64,000 nucleotides of DNA from Methanoregula sp. (GTDB lineage Archaea > Halobacteriota > Methanomicrobia > Methanomicrobiales > Methanospirillaceae). A program made the translations under genes and the position numbers. Shown piece after piece: positions 8,434 to 17,242 of the stretch; the stretch's first letter is position 1; the number at the start of each line of letters is the position of its first letter. A model generated the notes under the pieces. That model saw nothing but the letters and a program-made list of their open reading frames with translations. It had not been told where the DNA came from and searched no databases. The stretch is taken from positions 1-64,000 of the forward strand of contig NZ_JAQTQD010000003.1 in assembly GCF_028712425.1 (NCBI RefSeq), read 5' to 3'.

Positions 8434-8563
8434 CCCGGGGAGTGCAATGCGGGTGTGCCGGGCAGCCGCCATCCCTGCCGGCCCGGCGCTTTTCGGGCGC
8501 GACACTGCAACATTGATGACAGGATACAGTCAACAGAGTAACCAGTAACACCGGGGTAACGCT

Positions 8564-9205
8564 ATGGATTTCGGGCTCGTCATCCAGGGAATCATTGTCG
8601 GCCTCATCCTTGCCGTACCAGTCGGGCCGCTGTCCCTCATCTGCATCCAGCGGACCCTCTCTTCCGGCAGGCTCCATGGCCTCTTCTCCGGGTTTGGCAT
8701 AACGGTTGCTGATTCCGTCTATGCTGTCATTGCATTCCTCGGGCTTGCCGCCATTTCAGGGTTTATCCTCTCCTTTGAAGTCCCGCTCAGGATCTTTGCC
8801 GGGCTGGTCCTCATTGTTGTCGGTGTGAGGATCATCGGTTTTGTCCCCGACCGCAGGCAGGACACGACCGGCCAGGACAGGTATTCGAAAGACTTTCTCT
8901 CGATGCTCGCCCTTGCCCTGGCAAACCCGATGACGCTGGTCTTTCTCATGGTGACCCTGCCGGGCTATGGGTTTGTCTTTGGCGGGACTTCGCTGTTGTC
9001 GGCAGGATGGTTTGTCTCCGGTTTCATTGCCGGTTCGGCTCTGTGGTGGATCATCCTGTGCTGGATGGTCGGGTCGTTCCGGGCCCGGCTCACGGAACGG
9101 AACCTGACGCTCATCAACCGTGCATCCGGTATCTTCATTGCCGGTGTCGGGGCGGTGATGATCCTCACGCCGGTCCTCGCACTGGCGGGGATAACCGGTA
9201 TGTAA
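8564..9205 (+). CDS. LysE/RhtB-family exporter
   Basis: The 213-residue protein is almost wholly hydrophobic with about six helices. The LysE-family start is clear: a first helix with GLILAVPVGPLSLICIQRTLSSG (residues about 10-32), then FSGFGITVADSVYA and the later ALANPMTLVFLM. Such proteins export amino acids or related small molecules across the cytoplasmic membrane. A GGGGTAA ribosome site precedes the ATG. It stands alone, 130 bp after kup, so substrate specificity cannot be inferred. Confidence 0.85.
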   Translation: MDFGLVIQGIIVGLILAVPVGPLSLICIQRTLSSGRLHGLFSGFGITVADSVYAVIAFLGLAAISGFILSFEVPLRIFAGLVLIVVGVRIIGFVPDRRQDTTGQDRYSKDFLSMLALALANPMTLVFLMVTLPGYGFVFGGTSLLSAGWFVSGFIAGSALWWIILCWMVGSFRARLTERNLTLINRASGIFIAGVGAVMILTPVLALAGITGM

Positions 9206-9305
9206 ACCGGTGCACCCCGGCCCCCGTAAGAATAACTATATTTTCCCAAACACCAATAATTAAGCACGTACCAGCCGTCTTTACGGGATCAAGGGAGAGG
9301 TTCCA

Positions 9306-9614
9306 CTGACAGAGAAGAAACCGGCAGCACCCCCGGGCGATGAGGTCATCAGGGTCAGGCTGCCCCAGAAACGCAACCGGGAGATGTTCGGCAGTGCCGA
9401 GCTCATGATGGGTGCAAACCATATCCGCATCCGCTGCTTTGACGGCGTGACCCGGATGGGAAGGATCAAGGGAAAGATCAAGAAGAAAGTCTGGATCCGG
9501 GAAGGCGATATCCTGATTATCATCCCGTGGAACTTCCAGGACGAGAAATGCGATATCGTGTACCGCTACACCGGCCCGCAGGTTGAGTGGCTGAGGCGGA
9601 ATAATTATCTGTAA
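9306..9614 (+). CDS. eif1A: Translation initiation factor aIF1A, CTG start
   Basis: The 102-residue product is the archaeal IF1A: a basic N-terminus, VIRVRLPQKRNREMFG, then an S1-like OB fold (GANHIRIRCFDGVTRMGRIKGKIKKKVWIREGD) and the acidic/aromatic C-terminus. It binds the small-subunit A site during initiation. The first in-frame ATG (9384) would cut off the conserved N-terminal part. Between the in-frame stop at 9261 and residue MFG there is no other ATG, GTG or TTG; the only near-cognate codon is CTG at 9306, placed 5 nt after GGGAGAGG. A CTG start is therefore the best reading. Confidence 0.9.
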   Translation: MTEKKPAAPPGDEVIRVRLPQKRNREMFGSAELMMGANHIRIRCFDGVTRMGRIKGKIKKKVWIREGDILIIIPWNFQDEKCDIVYRYTGPQVEWLRRNNYL

Positions 9615-9626
9615 TCTCTCTTTTTC
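9615..9626 (+). terminator. T-rich terminator after aIF1A
   Basis: The bases AATCTCTCTTTTTC follow the stop codon directly, and such pyrimidine/T runs end archaeal transcripts. The next gene is convergent and ends at 9738. Confidence 0.4.
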
Positions 9627-9737
9627 GATAATTCAAGAATCTTATAAATTTTATAGTGAAAACAGGGTAACCGGGGAGTCACTTTTTCCTCGCACCTATC
9701 TGAAAACAAATTCCATGGACTCCTGCTCAAAAAGAGA

Positions 9738-10517
9738 TCAGAGTGACCGGATAATCACTTCGTATTGTTTGATTACCAGTCGGCTTGTCGGGGGAAATTT
9801 ATACGTCCGCAGCGGTTCGGTTGCAGGTATTTGTGTCATCCCCAGGGTATTTCGGAAATAATTATCCCAAGCGGTCGAGTAATCCCGGTCAGGATCGTAT
9901 GTATAATCGATATATATATCATTCAACGGCACGTGGTCATCGAACCGGGTCTCGCCCAATGCCATCTGCACCGTGCCGATACCATGCTTTGCCATCAGGC
10001 CGTTGCTTGTCAGGTTCACAAGGTTGATAACCATGGTTTTCGTCTGCCCGTCATAGAACCACCGCGGCTCTGCGAGCATCACGGAACCCAGATTCTGGCG
10101 TTTCACAACAGCGCCGTTCTGGAGAGATACTTCTGTATTTGTTGATGCGGAATCGTACGTCAGGTCCCCGGACTTAAAGTCCTCAACAATAGCGCCTGAT
10201 CCATCACGGATAGTAATTGTTGACGACGGGGGAGTATGGAGTGAATTATAGACTGTCAGGACCCCTCCCCCAATCTTCAGCGAGGTCTCCTTATAGGGGA
10301 CGGTCTTGTAGGCCAGGCTTTTAACATCATTCTGGAGCACGATCATGTTTTTCTCCATGATCTGTTCGTCCGCGCTCGTCTGCTGCTGCATCAGCATCGG
10401 GTACCCGTACAGGGTGACAAGGCCGATGCCAGCCATCATCAGCGTGAAGATGAGGAGAAACCCGATGGACTCCGACACACCGTCACTACCCGATGCCTGG
10501 AATATTCTCTTCGTCAT
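9738..10517 (-). CDS. Pilin-like surface protein (DUF7289-like)
   Basis: Last gene of a six-gene leftward operon, overlapping the previous one by 4 bp. The 259-residue product begins with a short basic segment, then SDGVSESIGFLLIFTLMMAG, the pattern of archaeal class III (prepilin) signal peptides: polar residues, Gly, then a long hydrophobic helix. The rest is a beta-rich extracellular domain. This resembles the halobacterial/methanogen DUF7289 family found with type IV pilus loci. It would be processed by a PibD-type peptidase and joined to a pilus or pseudopilus; no assembly ATPase is present in the window. Confidence 0.7.
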   Translation of the reverse strand: MTKRIFQASGSDGVSESIGFLLIFTLMMAGIGLVTLYGYPMLMQQQTSADEQIMEKNMIVLQNDVKSLAYKTVPYKETSLKIGGGVLTVYNSLHTPPSSTITIRDGSGAIVEDFKSGDLTYDSASTNTEVSLQNGAVVKRQNLGSVMLAEPRWFYDGQTKTMVINLVNLTSNGLMAKHGIGTVQMALGETRFDDHVPLNDIYIDYTYDPDRDYSTAWDNYFRNTLGMTQIPATEPLRTYKFPPTSRLVIKQYEVIIRSL

Positions 10518-10987
10518 ACAAATCCTCCGGAATTGTAACTGATCCTGTTCATACCACTGCCCGTGGTATTCCCGCCGGCCCTCCGGGTAGATCCTATCCC
10601 GGCGATTGCCACATTGGCAGTAACAGAATTTCCGCTGATGCGCACAGTCTGGGCAGAGAGGTCTTCGTCATAGAGATTCCCGACCTCAACCAGATATCCT
10701 CGCCCGGCAACCTCATCCGGGATGTCGAACTTCGAGGTGATATCGCCGTTTACCGGTGCGATGGAATAGATATCAACAATCCTTGTGGAGACCCCGTTGC
10801 TGATGTCCGTATATGCCGAGTACGTGATGGTTCTTGCGGGCATTTCCATGAAATGCGTATTCGTGAGAAGGAGTACAACAACGAACAGGCCGGTAAGGAC
10901 GCCGGAGATCAGGATATACTCGATAAGGGTTGCAACCCCGCCATCAGTTTCGCCCGGGTATTGTTTATTCTGATCTCCACGTCTCAT
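10514..10987 (-). CDS. Pilin-like protein (DUF7266-like)
   Basis: A 157-residue protein starting MRRGDQNKQYPGETDGGVATLIEYILI, in which a charged leader with GG is followed by a long hydrophobic helix: a class III signal peptide. The mature part is short and beta-rich (RTITYSAYTDISNGVSTRIVDIYSIAP) and ends with a Gly/Ser/Asn-rich tail. It overlaps the previous gene by 23 bp and the next by 4 bp, so translation is probably coupled. The size and leader fit a minor pilin; DUF7266 is my best match from memory, not a computed one. Confidence 0.65.
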   Translation of the reverse strand: MRRGDQNKQYPGETDGGVATLIEYILISGVLTGLFVVVLLLTNTHFMEMPARTITYSAYTDISNGVSTRIVDIYSIAPVNGDITSKFDIPDEVAGRGYLVEVGNLYDEDLSAQTVRISGNSVTANVAIAGIGSTRRAGGNTTGSGMNRISYNSGGFV

Positions 10988-11336
10988 TATATGCTGTCAC
11001 CCCGTTGTTGTAGTGAATTTCAATATACGTGTAGGGATCCAATCCTCCCGGCCGGTTTGAGGAGAAATTTACCACGGCATTATGCCTGCTTAAGGAAAGG
11101 TTCCGGATCTCCCTCTGCACGGTGGTTTTATCGTTCTCATCACTAAGGAATTCCGACCGGATGATCATACCCCGTACCTCACGGATATCCGTTTTGGGGA
11201 ATTCCGACACCGCCTCGGCGGTGGTCTGCCCTACAACCGTTGACTGGTTGATCAGGATCGCGATAAAGAACAGGGCAAAACTCACGACAAATCCCATAAG
11301 CACAATCCACTGTGCATCATCGTTCAGTCGCGCCAT
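10965..11336 (-). CDS. Pilin-like protein (DUF7261-like)
   Basis: The 123-residue product starts MARLNDDAQWIVLMGFVVSFALFF, an N-terminal helix with a short polar leader as in archaeal minor pilins, then about 90 extracellular residues (VREVRGMII-type helix, then a TYIEIHYNNGVTAYNETW strand pair). It is the fourth gene of the operon, overlapping its neighbours by 13 and 23 bp. The small single-domain form suggests a minor subunit rather than the main fibre pilin. No catalytic motif is visible. Confidence 0.65.
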   Translation of the reverse strand: MARLNDDAQWIVLMGFVVSFALFFIAILINQSTVVGQTTAEAVSEFPKTDIREVRGMIIRSEFLSDENDKTTVQREIRNLSLSRHNAVVNFSSNRPGGLDPYTYIEIHYNNGVTAYNETWRSE

Positions 11337-11824
11337 ACTAATGCCTCCACTAAAACGGCATGTTTACCGGATGAGGGATCCGTACAGTCAGAACTGTCAA
11401 CAATGACCCACTCGGATACCCGCACAGCATGTTCTCCTCCCGCAAACATATGGGAAGACTCACTTAAAGGTACACTGCTGACAACTCCGTCCCGTTCGCA
11501 GGTAACGTTTGCCATGAACTGGATACGATCCCGGTCTGTGCCGGTCTTTGCATTCACGATAGTATCAAACATCGTCCGGAACTGCGCAGAATCGCCTGTC
11601 TCAACAATGGTTTGCAGGGAGGTTTTGTCAACCGAGCTGTTGGGCGCAGTGTTCATCATCTTCAGGGCATCGTCCCCCACAACTTCAAGCTGCATATCGC
11701 TGATGTGGGTGTCCCCCGCTGTGTATACGGATGTGGAGTTCACTACCATGTACGCGGTCAGGAGGAGGATGAGCGCTGCTGCGACCCCCTCAATGGTATA
11801 CAACTGGCCGTCATCATTTACCAT
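11324..11824 (-). CDS. Pilin-like protein (DUF7288-like)
   Basis: The 166-residue product begins MVNDDGQLYTIEGVAAALILLLTAYMVV, a leader of the form NDDGQ-x-xTIEG-hydrophobic that closely recalls archaeal class III signal peptides (Gly, then Glu about five residues into the mature helix). The extracellular part contains two Cys (ANVTCERDG and DSSDCTDPSS) that could form a disulfide. It is the third gene of the operon. The position between B-type and D-type pilin-like genes matches clusters of DUF72xx genes seen in other Euryarchaeota. Confidence 0.65.
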   Translation of the reverse strand: MVNDDGQLYTIEGVAAALILLLTAYMVVNSTSVYTAGDTHISDMQLEVVGDDALKMMNTAPNSSVDKTSLQTIVETGDSAQFRTMFDTIVNAKTGTDRDRIQFMANVTCERDGVVSSVPLSESSHMFAGGEHAVRVSEWVIVDSSDCTDPSSGKHAVLVEALVWRD

Positions 11825-12924
11825 ATCGCCACCTCTATCACTGCATCGGTCAGTTCAGGCTGGGTTACGTTCACCGGGTTGTAATCGTACGGAAACGGTT
11901 CGGTGTGGGTGTTGTTCAGGAACTGCTGCTTTTGATTTACCGTAAATGTCAGGTAGATGAAGATCGTATCGTCGGTACCTATATCGCCAATTGTATTGAA
12001 AAAGCCCGGTTCAAATACCATCGATATGCCATTTGAAAAAGCCGCCGGGAACGCAGGAACTGCTGTCGTTTCCCCATCCATATAGAGGAATCCACTGGGG
12101 GACACAGCCGGTAACGGGTCGAGCGTGGACTTCCCATAGGATCTCGTATAAAACTGGACGTTTGATACTGACTTGGTGGTTCCTGGCTTTAACGGTTCCG
12201 GCATTTTATCAAAATCCGTGATATTGATGATGATCCTGTCCCTCATGGGGTTGAGGCGGTACGCTGCATCCCCGGTCGGACTCTTCAGCATTCCTACATC
12301 ATCGAATAACAGGGACGATGTATTGATCATGATGGAGAACCGGTGATTAAACACTTCTTCGGTATTGTTATAGTGGTATGTCTTGATCATTGTCTCACCG
12401 ATCGTTGTATTGCTCCCGCTCCGGATTTTTACGTCCCTGCGTATGTAGCCATACGGGTAACTGACGGGAATTATGTCACCGACTGACCTGATGGTATCTT
12501 TTCCTTCCTCTTTCAGGGAAATATTGAACCGGTAAGGGAAATCCCCGAATATCGCCCATTTCTGGTAGTCCGTGGGATAGACAAACTCCGTGGTGTTGAA
12601 AAACCGGTCTACCTTGGTTTCATCGAGAATTCCCGGGGTGTCTTTTGAGACGGCAAGACCGAACCGGGCAATTTTGTCCGGGTACTGGCTCGGATTCGAC
12701 TGCAGCTCCCAGGGAATGCCGGCTGTTGCCAAAGAACCGACATCTCCGGGATCCTCTGCAAGGATGACTCCTGTCCGGTACGCAACGGCATCGAAATCGA
12801 TTGTGTGGGACTGGATCCCGATGAACAGTCCGGGAATCATGGTTGCTACCCAGATGAATGCAAGCATGAATATGGTGAATCCGATCAGAAAGTCAATCGA
12901 CATTGCACCGGTATCGTCAGTCAT
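11818..12924 (-). CDS. Large pilin-like surface protein (DUF7287-like N-terminus)
   Basis: At 368 residues this is the largest member of the operon. It starts MTDDTGAMSIDFLIGFTIFMLAFIWVATMIPG, a class III-type leader with a long helix; the extracellular domain of about 330 residues is beta-rich with several sequons (NTT, NNT, NIT, NHT-type). Its length and place behind the first gene suggest a tip or scaffold subunit. It overlaps its neighbours by 8 and 7 bp. Function is inferred from the leader and the company it keeps only. Confidence 0.65.
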   Translation of the reverse strand: MTDDTGAMSIDFLIGFTIFMLAFIWVATMIPGLFIGIQSHTIDFDAVAYRTGVILAEDPGDVGSLATAGIPWELQSNPSQYPDKIARFGLAVSKDTPGILDETKVDRFFNTTEFVYPTDYQKWAIFGDFPYRFNISLKEEGKDTIRSVGDIIPVSYPYGYIRRDVKIRSGSNTTIGETMIKTYHYNNTEEVFNHRFSIMINTSSLLFDDVGMLKSPTGDAAYRLNPMRDRIIINITDFDKMPEPLKPGTTKSVSNVQFYTRSYGKSTLDPLPAVSPSGFLYMDGETTAVPAFPAAFSNGISMVFEPGFFNTIGDIGTDDTIFIYLTFTVNQKQQFLNNTHTEPFPYDYNPVNVTQPELTDAVIEVAIW

Positions 12925-13519
12925 TGGTGGAAGTCAGCGCTCCTGTTATTGCATCGAATCTGAGATCCCGTTGCCGTCCTGTGCTGGTGATGGTAAGGAA
13001 GTAAGTACTCCCTGCGAGAGCCAGTTCCCGCGACTCGTTTGCGGCCGAGTCCGGTTGCAGGAAGATCCTGTCCCTGTTTTTCAGGAACAGATCCCGCGGC
13101 GTTATCATATGGCCGAGGTTAATATCCTGTTCCGGGCATGTGCCTGACCAGTTATACGCTCTCTCTCCATGGTGGTTATAGGTCACCAGGATTGTCTGCC
13201 CAGATTGGCAGATAATGACATCCCAACTGCTGGCATTGCCCGTGGGATCGAGACCATATCCTTGGATCATCCGGATACTGGGTGTTGCAGTAGCGTTTTC
13301 TTCCATACCAGACATGCTGACCGGTATGCGGGATGCCACATCATCAAAACTGATCCCGGTGAACGGATCAGACTTGTTGAGCATAATGAAACTCGTATTG
13401 GCTTTTGGCTCCGCGGTATCAGGAAAGACTGTGAGTGATGGCAGGGAAATAATGGCAAGTACTCCAAGAACAGCGACTGCTATCACGATAAAAAAAAGAA
13501 GATATTTCATTCTTTTCAT
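12917..13519 (-). CDS. N-terminally anchored extracytoplasmic protein heading the pilin-like operon
   Basis: First gene of the operon. Starting at the ATG at 13519 (MKRMKYLLFFIVIAVAVLG) it encodes 200 residues: a basic N-terminus and one membrane helix (about 5-27), then a soluble outer domain ending in TYFLTITSTGRQRDLRFDA, which looks like a PepSY-like or lipoprotein-like strand pair. A GTG at 13633 would add 38 residues over AT-rich promoter DNA and is unlikely. One Cys pair (IICQSG, TCPEQ) may form a disulfide. It has no prepilin leader, so it may be an accessory or regulator of the pilus-like structure. Confidence 0.6.
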   Translation of the reverse strand: MKRMKYLLFFIVIAVAVLGVLAIISLPSLTVFPDTAEPKANTSFIMLNKSDPFTGISFDDVASRIPVSMSGMEENATATPSIRMIQGYGLDPTGNASSWDVIICQSGQTILVTYNHHGERAYNWSGTCPEQDINLGHMITPRDLFLKNRDRIFLQPDSAANESRELALAGSTYFLTITSTGRQRDLRFDAITGALTSTND

Positions 13520-13887
13520 GAGATTGCCCAATGGTTTATAAGAGAGATCAGGGATATAAACATTCGTTAATTGCGGTAGGTTGAATTTTCCATTTATTAT
13601 CCTGATTAAGAACAACCGGGTGGATTTTTTCACAAAACCGCTTACTCATGTATACCTGAAGAAAAGATACCGGCAATCCCTCCCGTTAGCCCTTTTCCTG
13701 TCAGAAAACAAATCGAGAAAAATTCCACTCTTATAAAATTAACTTGTTCCCTGGAAGAGCCCGGCCAGCATTCTGGTTCTTGTGTCCCAAACGGTCAGAA
13801 ATAGTGCGGTATAATATCAATAAATGTGAAAATTTTTGTTTTTTCACGAATCTAACAATAAATTGGCCAAAATTTTAAATAAAAAGT

Positions 13888-13896
13888 TATATATAC
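13888..13896 (+). promoter_or_regulatory. TATA box for the Ig/VWA surface protein
   Basis: TTATATATA lies 40 bp before the GTG start at 13936, preceded by an A-rich stretch that may act as the BRE. The whole 13520-13935 divergent spacer is very AT-rich and must also carry the leftward promoter of the pilin-like operon; no further motif is evident. Confidence 0.55.
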
Positions 13897-13935
13897 TATT
13901 GCGTGGAGAAACTTGCTCAGAACGGAGGCAGGATA

Positions 13936-16900
13936 GTGAAACAAACAATTCTGGTTCTATTCGGACTTCTCCTCCTGAGCAGTTCTGCAGTAGCAGCACT
14001 GGATCTTTCCTTATCGACGATAAGTACCCCGGGATGGATCACTGCAAACGGTGCGGACAGTTCCATCATCACCGTGACGGTAGTGGATACGGCGACTGCG
14101 CCTGTCGCGAATGCGGATGTAACCTTCACCCTCGATGCTGCCTCGCAGGTTCTGGGGACGATCTCTCCGACAACACCTGTCAAAACCGATGTGAATGGAG
14201 TGGCAACAGCAGTATTTTCTGTTAAAACGATCAGCGGCAATGCTACCATTCATGCAACGGTGTCCGTCAACGATGGCCAGACACTTCCCGTTACGCTCAC
14301 GACATTCCAGCGGATCGATCACGGCATCCCTGAAAAAGCGAGTTTTGATGCGTATCCGACAGAGTTACCCGTTGGTTCGGAGATCCGGGTAAATCTTACT
14401 GTTTACGATTACTGGAATAACCGCGTTGATAGTAAGAATGCCCCTGAGGCTGTCCAGATCACCGTTACCGGAGAGGATGGTGTCGGATTAAAGGATGGTA
14501 CAAATTTCGTAACCGAAAAAACGTATTATACAGATACAGAGGGTAATGTATCCATTGACTTAAGGCTCTCCACCGTTGCAGGAGAGAACAAGCTCTGGAT
14601 GTATCGTATCGGCAATATGGTGATAATGCCCTCCAAAACGGTTATCGGGATTGCAGAGGAGACGCCCTCGTATATCGAGCAGACCCGCGCCATCAACATG
14701 GAAGGAACGAAATCACCCCTCCCGGCAGACGGTCTCCCGGTCAACGATGTGACCATTACCTACACGCTCACCGACAAATTCGGCAACCCGATTCATAGTG
14801 CGCCTGTGCTCTGCACATCCACCGACGGGCAGAGTGCAACACAGTATACCAATCTCAACGGCAAGGTCACGGTCATCTTCCCGGCACAGGATGAAGCGAG
14901 GGTGTTTACGCTCAATGCCTCTTCCCCCGCTAATCCGGCCGCTGTCTGCAGGGATCCAACCAATGTCGGATACTGCAGCCAGCAACTTGAATATTACAAT
15001 ACCGACCCGGTTGATCTCCTGTTTACTGCAAATCCGCAGTCCATGGCAAGCCTCGACGTGGACAGTGCGACCCGGGCCATTCTCCAGGCACGGGTTGTCG
15101 ATGCGAAGGGCAACCCGGTGAAAAACGAGAAGGTGTATTTCTCGCTCGGTACCACAACCTATGATGCCGTGTATATTGGGGCAACCGATCCGGTGCTTGC
15201 AGTCGGGCCGACCGAGGCAGTCCTGGTTGGTGACGACGGGTATGCAACCACAGAATTCAGCCCCGGGGCATTTGCAGCTGAAGGACAGCCCGGATTCGAT
15301 CCGACGGCCACCGGCCAGGTGGTCGTGACAGCACGGTGGACGAACACGGCAGGTACTATCACCAAATCGCGGGATATCCTTCTTGTCTGGAAGAACTACC
15401 CTTATCTCAGTACCTATTCGTCCATGAAATGCGACAATGCTCATGTCGGGGATGAACTGAACCTTACTATCCAGCTCAAAGGCGATGGCATAGCGCTCAA
15501 ACCGAATCCCATCGATGTGGTCCTCACCACCGATCGTTCCGGAAGTATGATGAAGGGTAACCCGGACAGGATGGTCAACGTTATGGCAGCATCTTCGGCA
15601 TTTGTCGACGAGATGGGAACGAACGACAAAATCGGGGTTGTCTCGTTTGGAAACAAAGGTGATTACACTTCCGCCACAACCTATTCTGGTCTGGGCCCCG
15701 GAATTGATCTGGATACACATGACGACCAATCGTATAGAGATGAACATTATAAGTCCTCTCCGACATCCTATCTCTACTATGCAACAGTAGACCAGGAACT
15801 GACTTCTGTTCCGGCAGATGCCAAGAAGGCGATCAATTCCATGGTTCCCTACTCGGGTACCCCCCTGAGGGATGGTCTCCGGAAAGCGGTCCAGGAACTG
15901 AAATCAGCGAGGGCTCGATCCAATGCGATCAAGGCCATTATCGTCCTCTCCGATGGGGATTATAATTACTATGGCGACCCGCTTGCACGGGGGCGCGGCT
16001 ATACATCGTGGCGTCCTACGGACTTTGGGGATTTGACGGAATCATATATGTCCTATTCCGATACCGACGGATACCAGAACATGGCTGCATACGCAAGCCA
16101 CAACGGGATAAAAATATACTCTATCGCATTCGGCGACAGCATTTCCAGCGGCGGGAAGACAACACTTGAAACTCTTGCCACAGCCACCGGTGGAAGGTAC
16201 TTTGAAGCTTCTTCGGCAAATATCGAAGACGTGTATATTGCGATTGCCGGCGATCTTCAGGAAACCGCTGGAGGTGACACGGAAGTGTCCCTCGATTTCG
16301 GGACCGTGACAATCGACGACAATACGGGAGGCGACATCACCCAGTATATGGACTACGTGTATGAGATGAAGACGCCTGTTGCTGACAGTTCGACCTATAT
16401 CAACAAGACCAATATCACCAAGCACGGTATCTTTCACCAGCTCTTCAGTACAGTCCAAGACGACACAGCAGGATGGAGTGCCCGCCAGATAAACTACAAT
16501 GTTGGAACAATCAAGCTCAACGAGACCTGGAGTGCAACGTTACGCCTCAGACTGATCCAGGCGGGGTCGTTCGATCTCTTCGGCCCTGACAGCACCTCCT
16601 CTATTACATTCACCGACATGAGTGATACCACGAATCCGGTGACACAGACAGCGTTCATCCCGGAAATGCAGTGCAAGGTGTATCCGGTGGGAGAAAATCC
16701 CGGGTTTGGTACAAAAACACTCCAGGTCAGCGATCTCACGGTCACTACATCCGATCCAACCGTGTGGAAGCTGGCATGGAAGACCTCCTATGACGGCGAT
16801 AAAACCGTTACAGAAACGCTGCAGTCCCGGGTGGCGGATAGTGCTGCGGCATGGCAGACAATCCCCGGCGGCATAACGATGATCAGCAGTCAGGTGGTCA

Positions 16901-17073
16901 ATTCACCCTCGTACTATACACTATCCCTGTCGGATACGTCGCTCTGGGTAAAAGGGAAATGTTACGAGTTCCGGGTCGTTGCCCAGGCAGAGGATACCGA
17001 TGATTCGGTAACACAATCCGGTTCAACCTGCATCAGTGCATCGGAAGGAACGATCTATATCAAACTCGAATAA
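13936..17073 (+). CDS. Large secreted protein with Ig-like and von Willebrand A domains
   Basis: The 1045-residue product has a signal peptide (KQTILVLFGLLLLSSSAVAA). Several bacterial Ig-like (invasin/BIG) repeats follow at about 22-500, recognisable by ADG/ANGADSS-I-TVTV ... V-N-A-DVTFTL ... T-D-x-NGVATA. A VWA domain follows at about 520-750 with the metal-site motif DRSGSM (Asp533, Ser535, Ser537), GTPLRDGL and LSDGD. The C-terminal 290 residues are beta-rich with no membrane anchor. The GTG at 13936 is chosen because GGAGG sits 8 nt upstream and the signal peptide then starts at once; a GTG at 13903 adds 11 odd residues. It is probably an adhesin, divergent from the pilin-like operon. 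Confidence 0.85.
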   Translation: MKQTILVLFGLLLLSSSAVAALDLSLSTISTPGWITANGADSSIITVTVVDTATAPVANADVTFTLDAASQVLGTISPTTPVKTDVNGVATAVFSVKTISGNATIHATVSVNDGQTLPVTLTTFQRIDHGIPEKASFDAYPTELPVGSEIRVNLTVYDYWNNRVDSKNAPEAVQITVTGEDGVGLKDGTNFVTEKTYYTDTEGNVSIDLRLSTVAGENKLWMYRIGNMVIMPSKTVIGIAEETPSYIEQTRAINMEGTKSPLPADGLPVNDVTITYTLTDKFGNPIHSAPVLCTSTDGQSATQYTNLNGKVTVIFPAQDEARVFTLNASSPANPAAVCRDPTNVGYCSQQLEYYNTDPVDLLFTANPQSMASLDVDSATRAILQARVVDAKGNPVKNEKVYFSLGTTTYDAVYIGATDPVLAVGPTEAVLVGDDGYATTEFSPGAFAAEGQPGFDPTATGQVVVTARWTNTAGTITKSRDILLVWKNYPYLSTYSSMKCDNAHVGDELNLTIQLKGDGIALKPNPIDVVLTTDRSGSMMKGNPDRMVNVMAASSAFVDEMGTNDKIGVVSFGNKGDYTSATTYSGLGPGIDLDTHDDQSYRDEHYKSSPTSYLYYATVDQELTSVPADAKKAINSMVPYSGTPLRDGLRKAVQELKSARARSNAIKAIIVLSDGDYNYYGDPLARGRGYTSWRPTDFGDLTESYMSYSDTDGYQNMAAYASHNGIKIYSIAFGDSISSGGKTTLETLATATGGRYFEASSANIEDVYIAIAGDLQETAGGDTEVSLDFGTVTIDDNTGGDITQYMDYVYEMKTPVADSSTYINKTNITKHGIFHQLFSTVQDDTAGWSARQINYNVGTIKLNETWSATLRLRLIQAGSFDLFGPDSTSSITFTDMSDTTNPVTQTAFIPEMQCKVYPVGENPGFGTKTLQVSDLTVTTSDPTVWKLAWKTSYDGDKTVTETLQSRVADSAAAWQTIPGGITMISSQVVNSPSYYTLSLSDTSLWVKGKCYEFRVVAQAEDTDDSVTQSGSTCISASEGTIYIKLE

Positions 17074-17102
17074 TTGATTGACAGGGCATCCGGAAAAACG
17101 AC

Positions 17103-17108
17103 TTTTTT
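17103..17108 (+). terminator. T6 terminator after the VWA gene
   Basis: A T-run 30 bp after the stop codon, following ATCCGGAAAAACG, is a plausible intrinsic terminator. Convergent hisG ends at 17243. Confidence 0.35.
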
Positions 17109-17242
17109 CACACCTTACCGGAGTGCGAATCATCGTGCATCAGAATACATACCCGTATTGTGTGCTGCACCCGTTACTGGTAACCATAAACGGAAAAATA
17201 GCACGTAAAAAGAAATAATGGAAACTTTTTTCCGTGCCTGCA

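Noticed and set aside
7207-8505. Long open frame on the minus strand under kup
   Set aside because: It is the antisense of a Kup gene with strong coding signal; the translation is rich in D, E, R and H without domain, as expected of an antisense frame.
13520-13633. GTG start at 13633 for the first gene of the pilin-like operon
   Set aside because: It would translate an AT-rich promoter stretch; the membrane segment begins naturally at ATG 13519.
14713-15747. Minus-strand frame of about 1 kb under the VWA gene
   Set aside because: The plus-strand product has a signal peptide, Ig-like domains and MIDAS motif; the antisense frame shows none.
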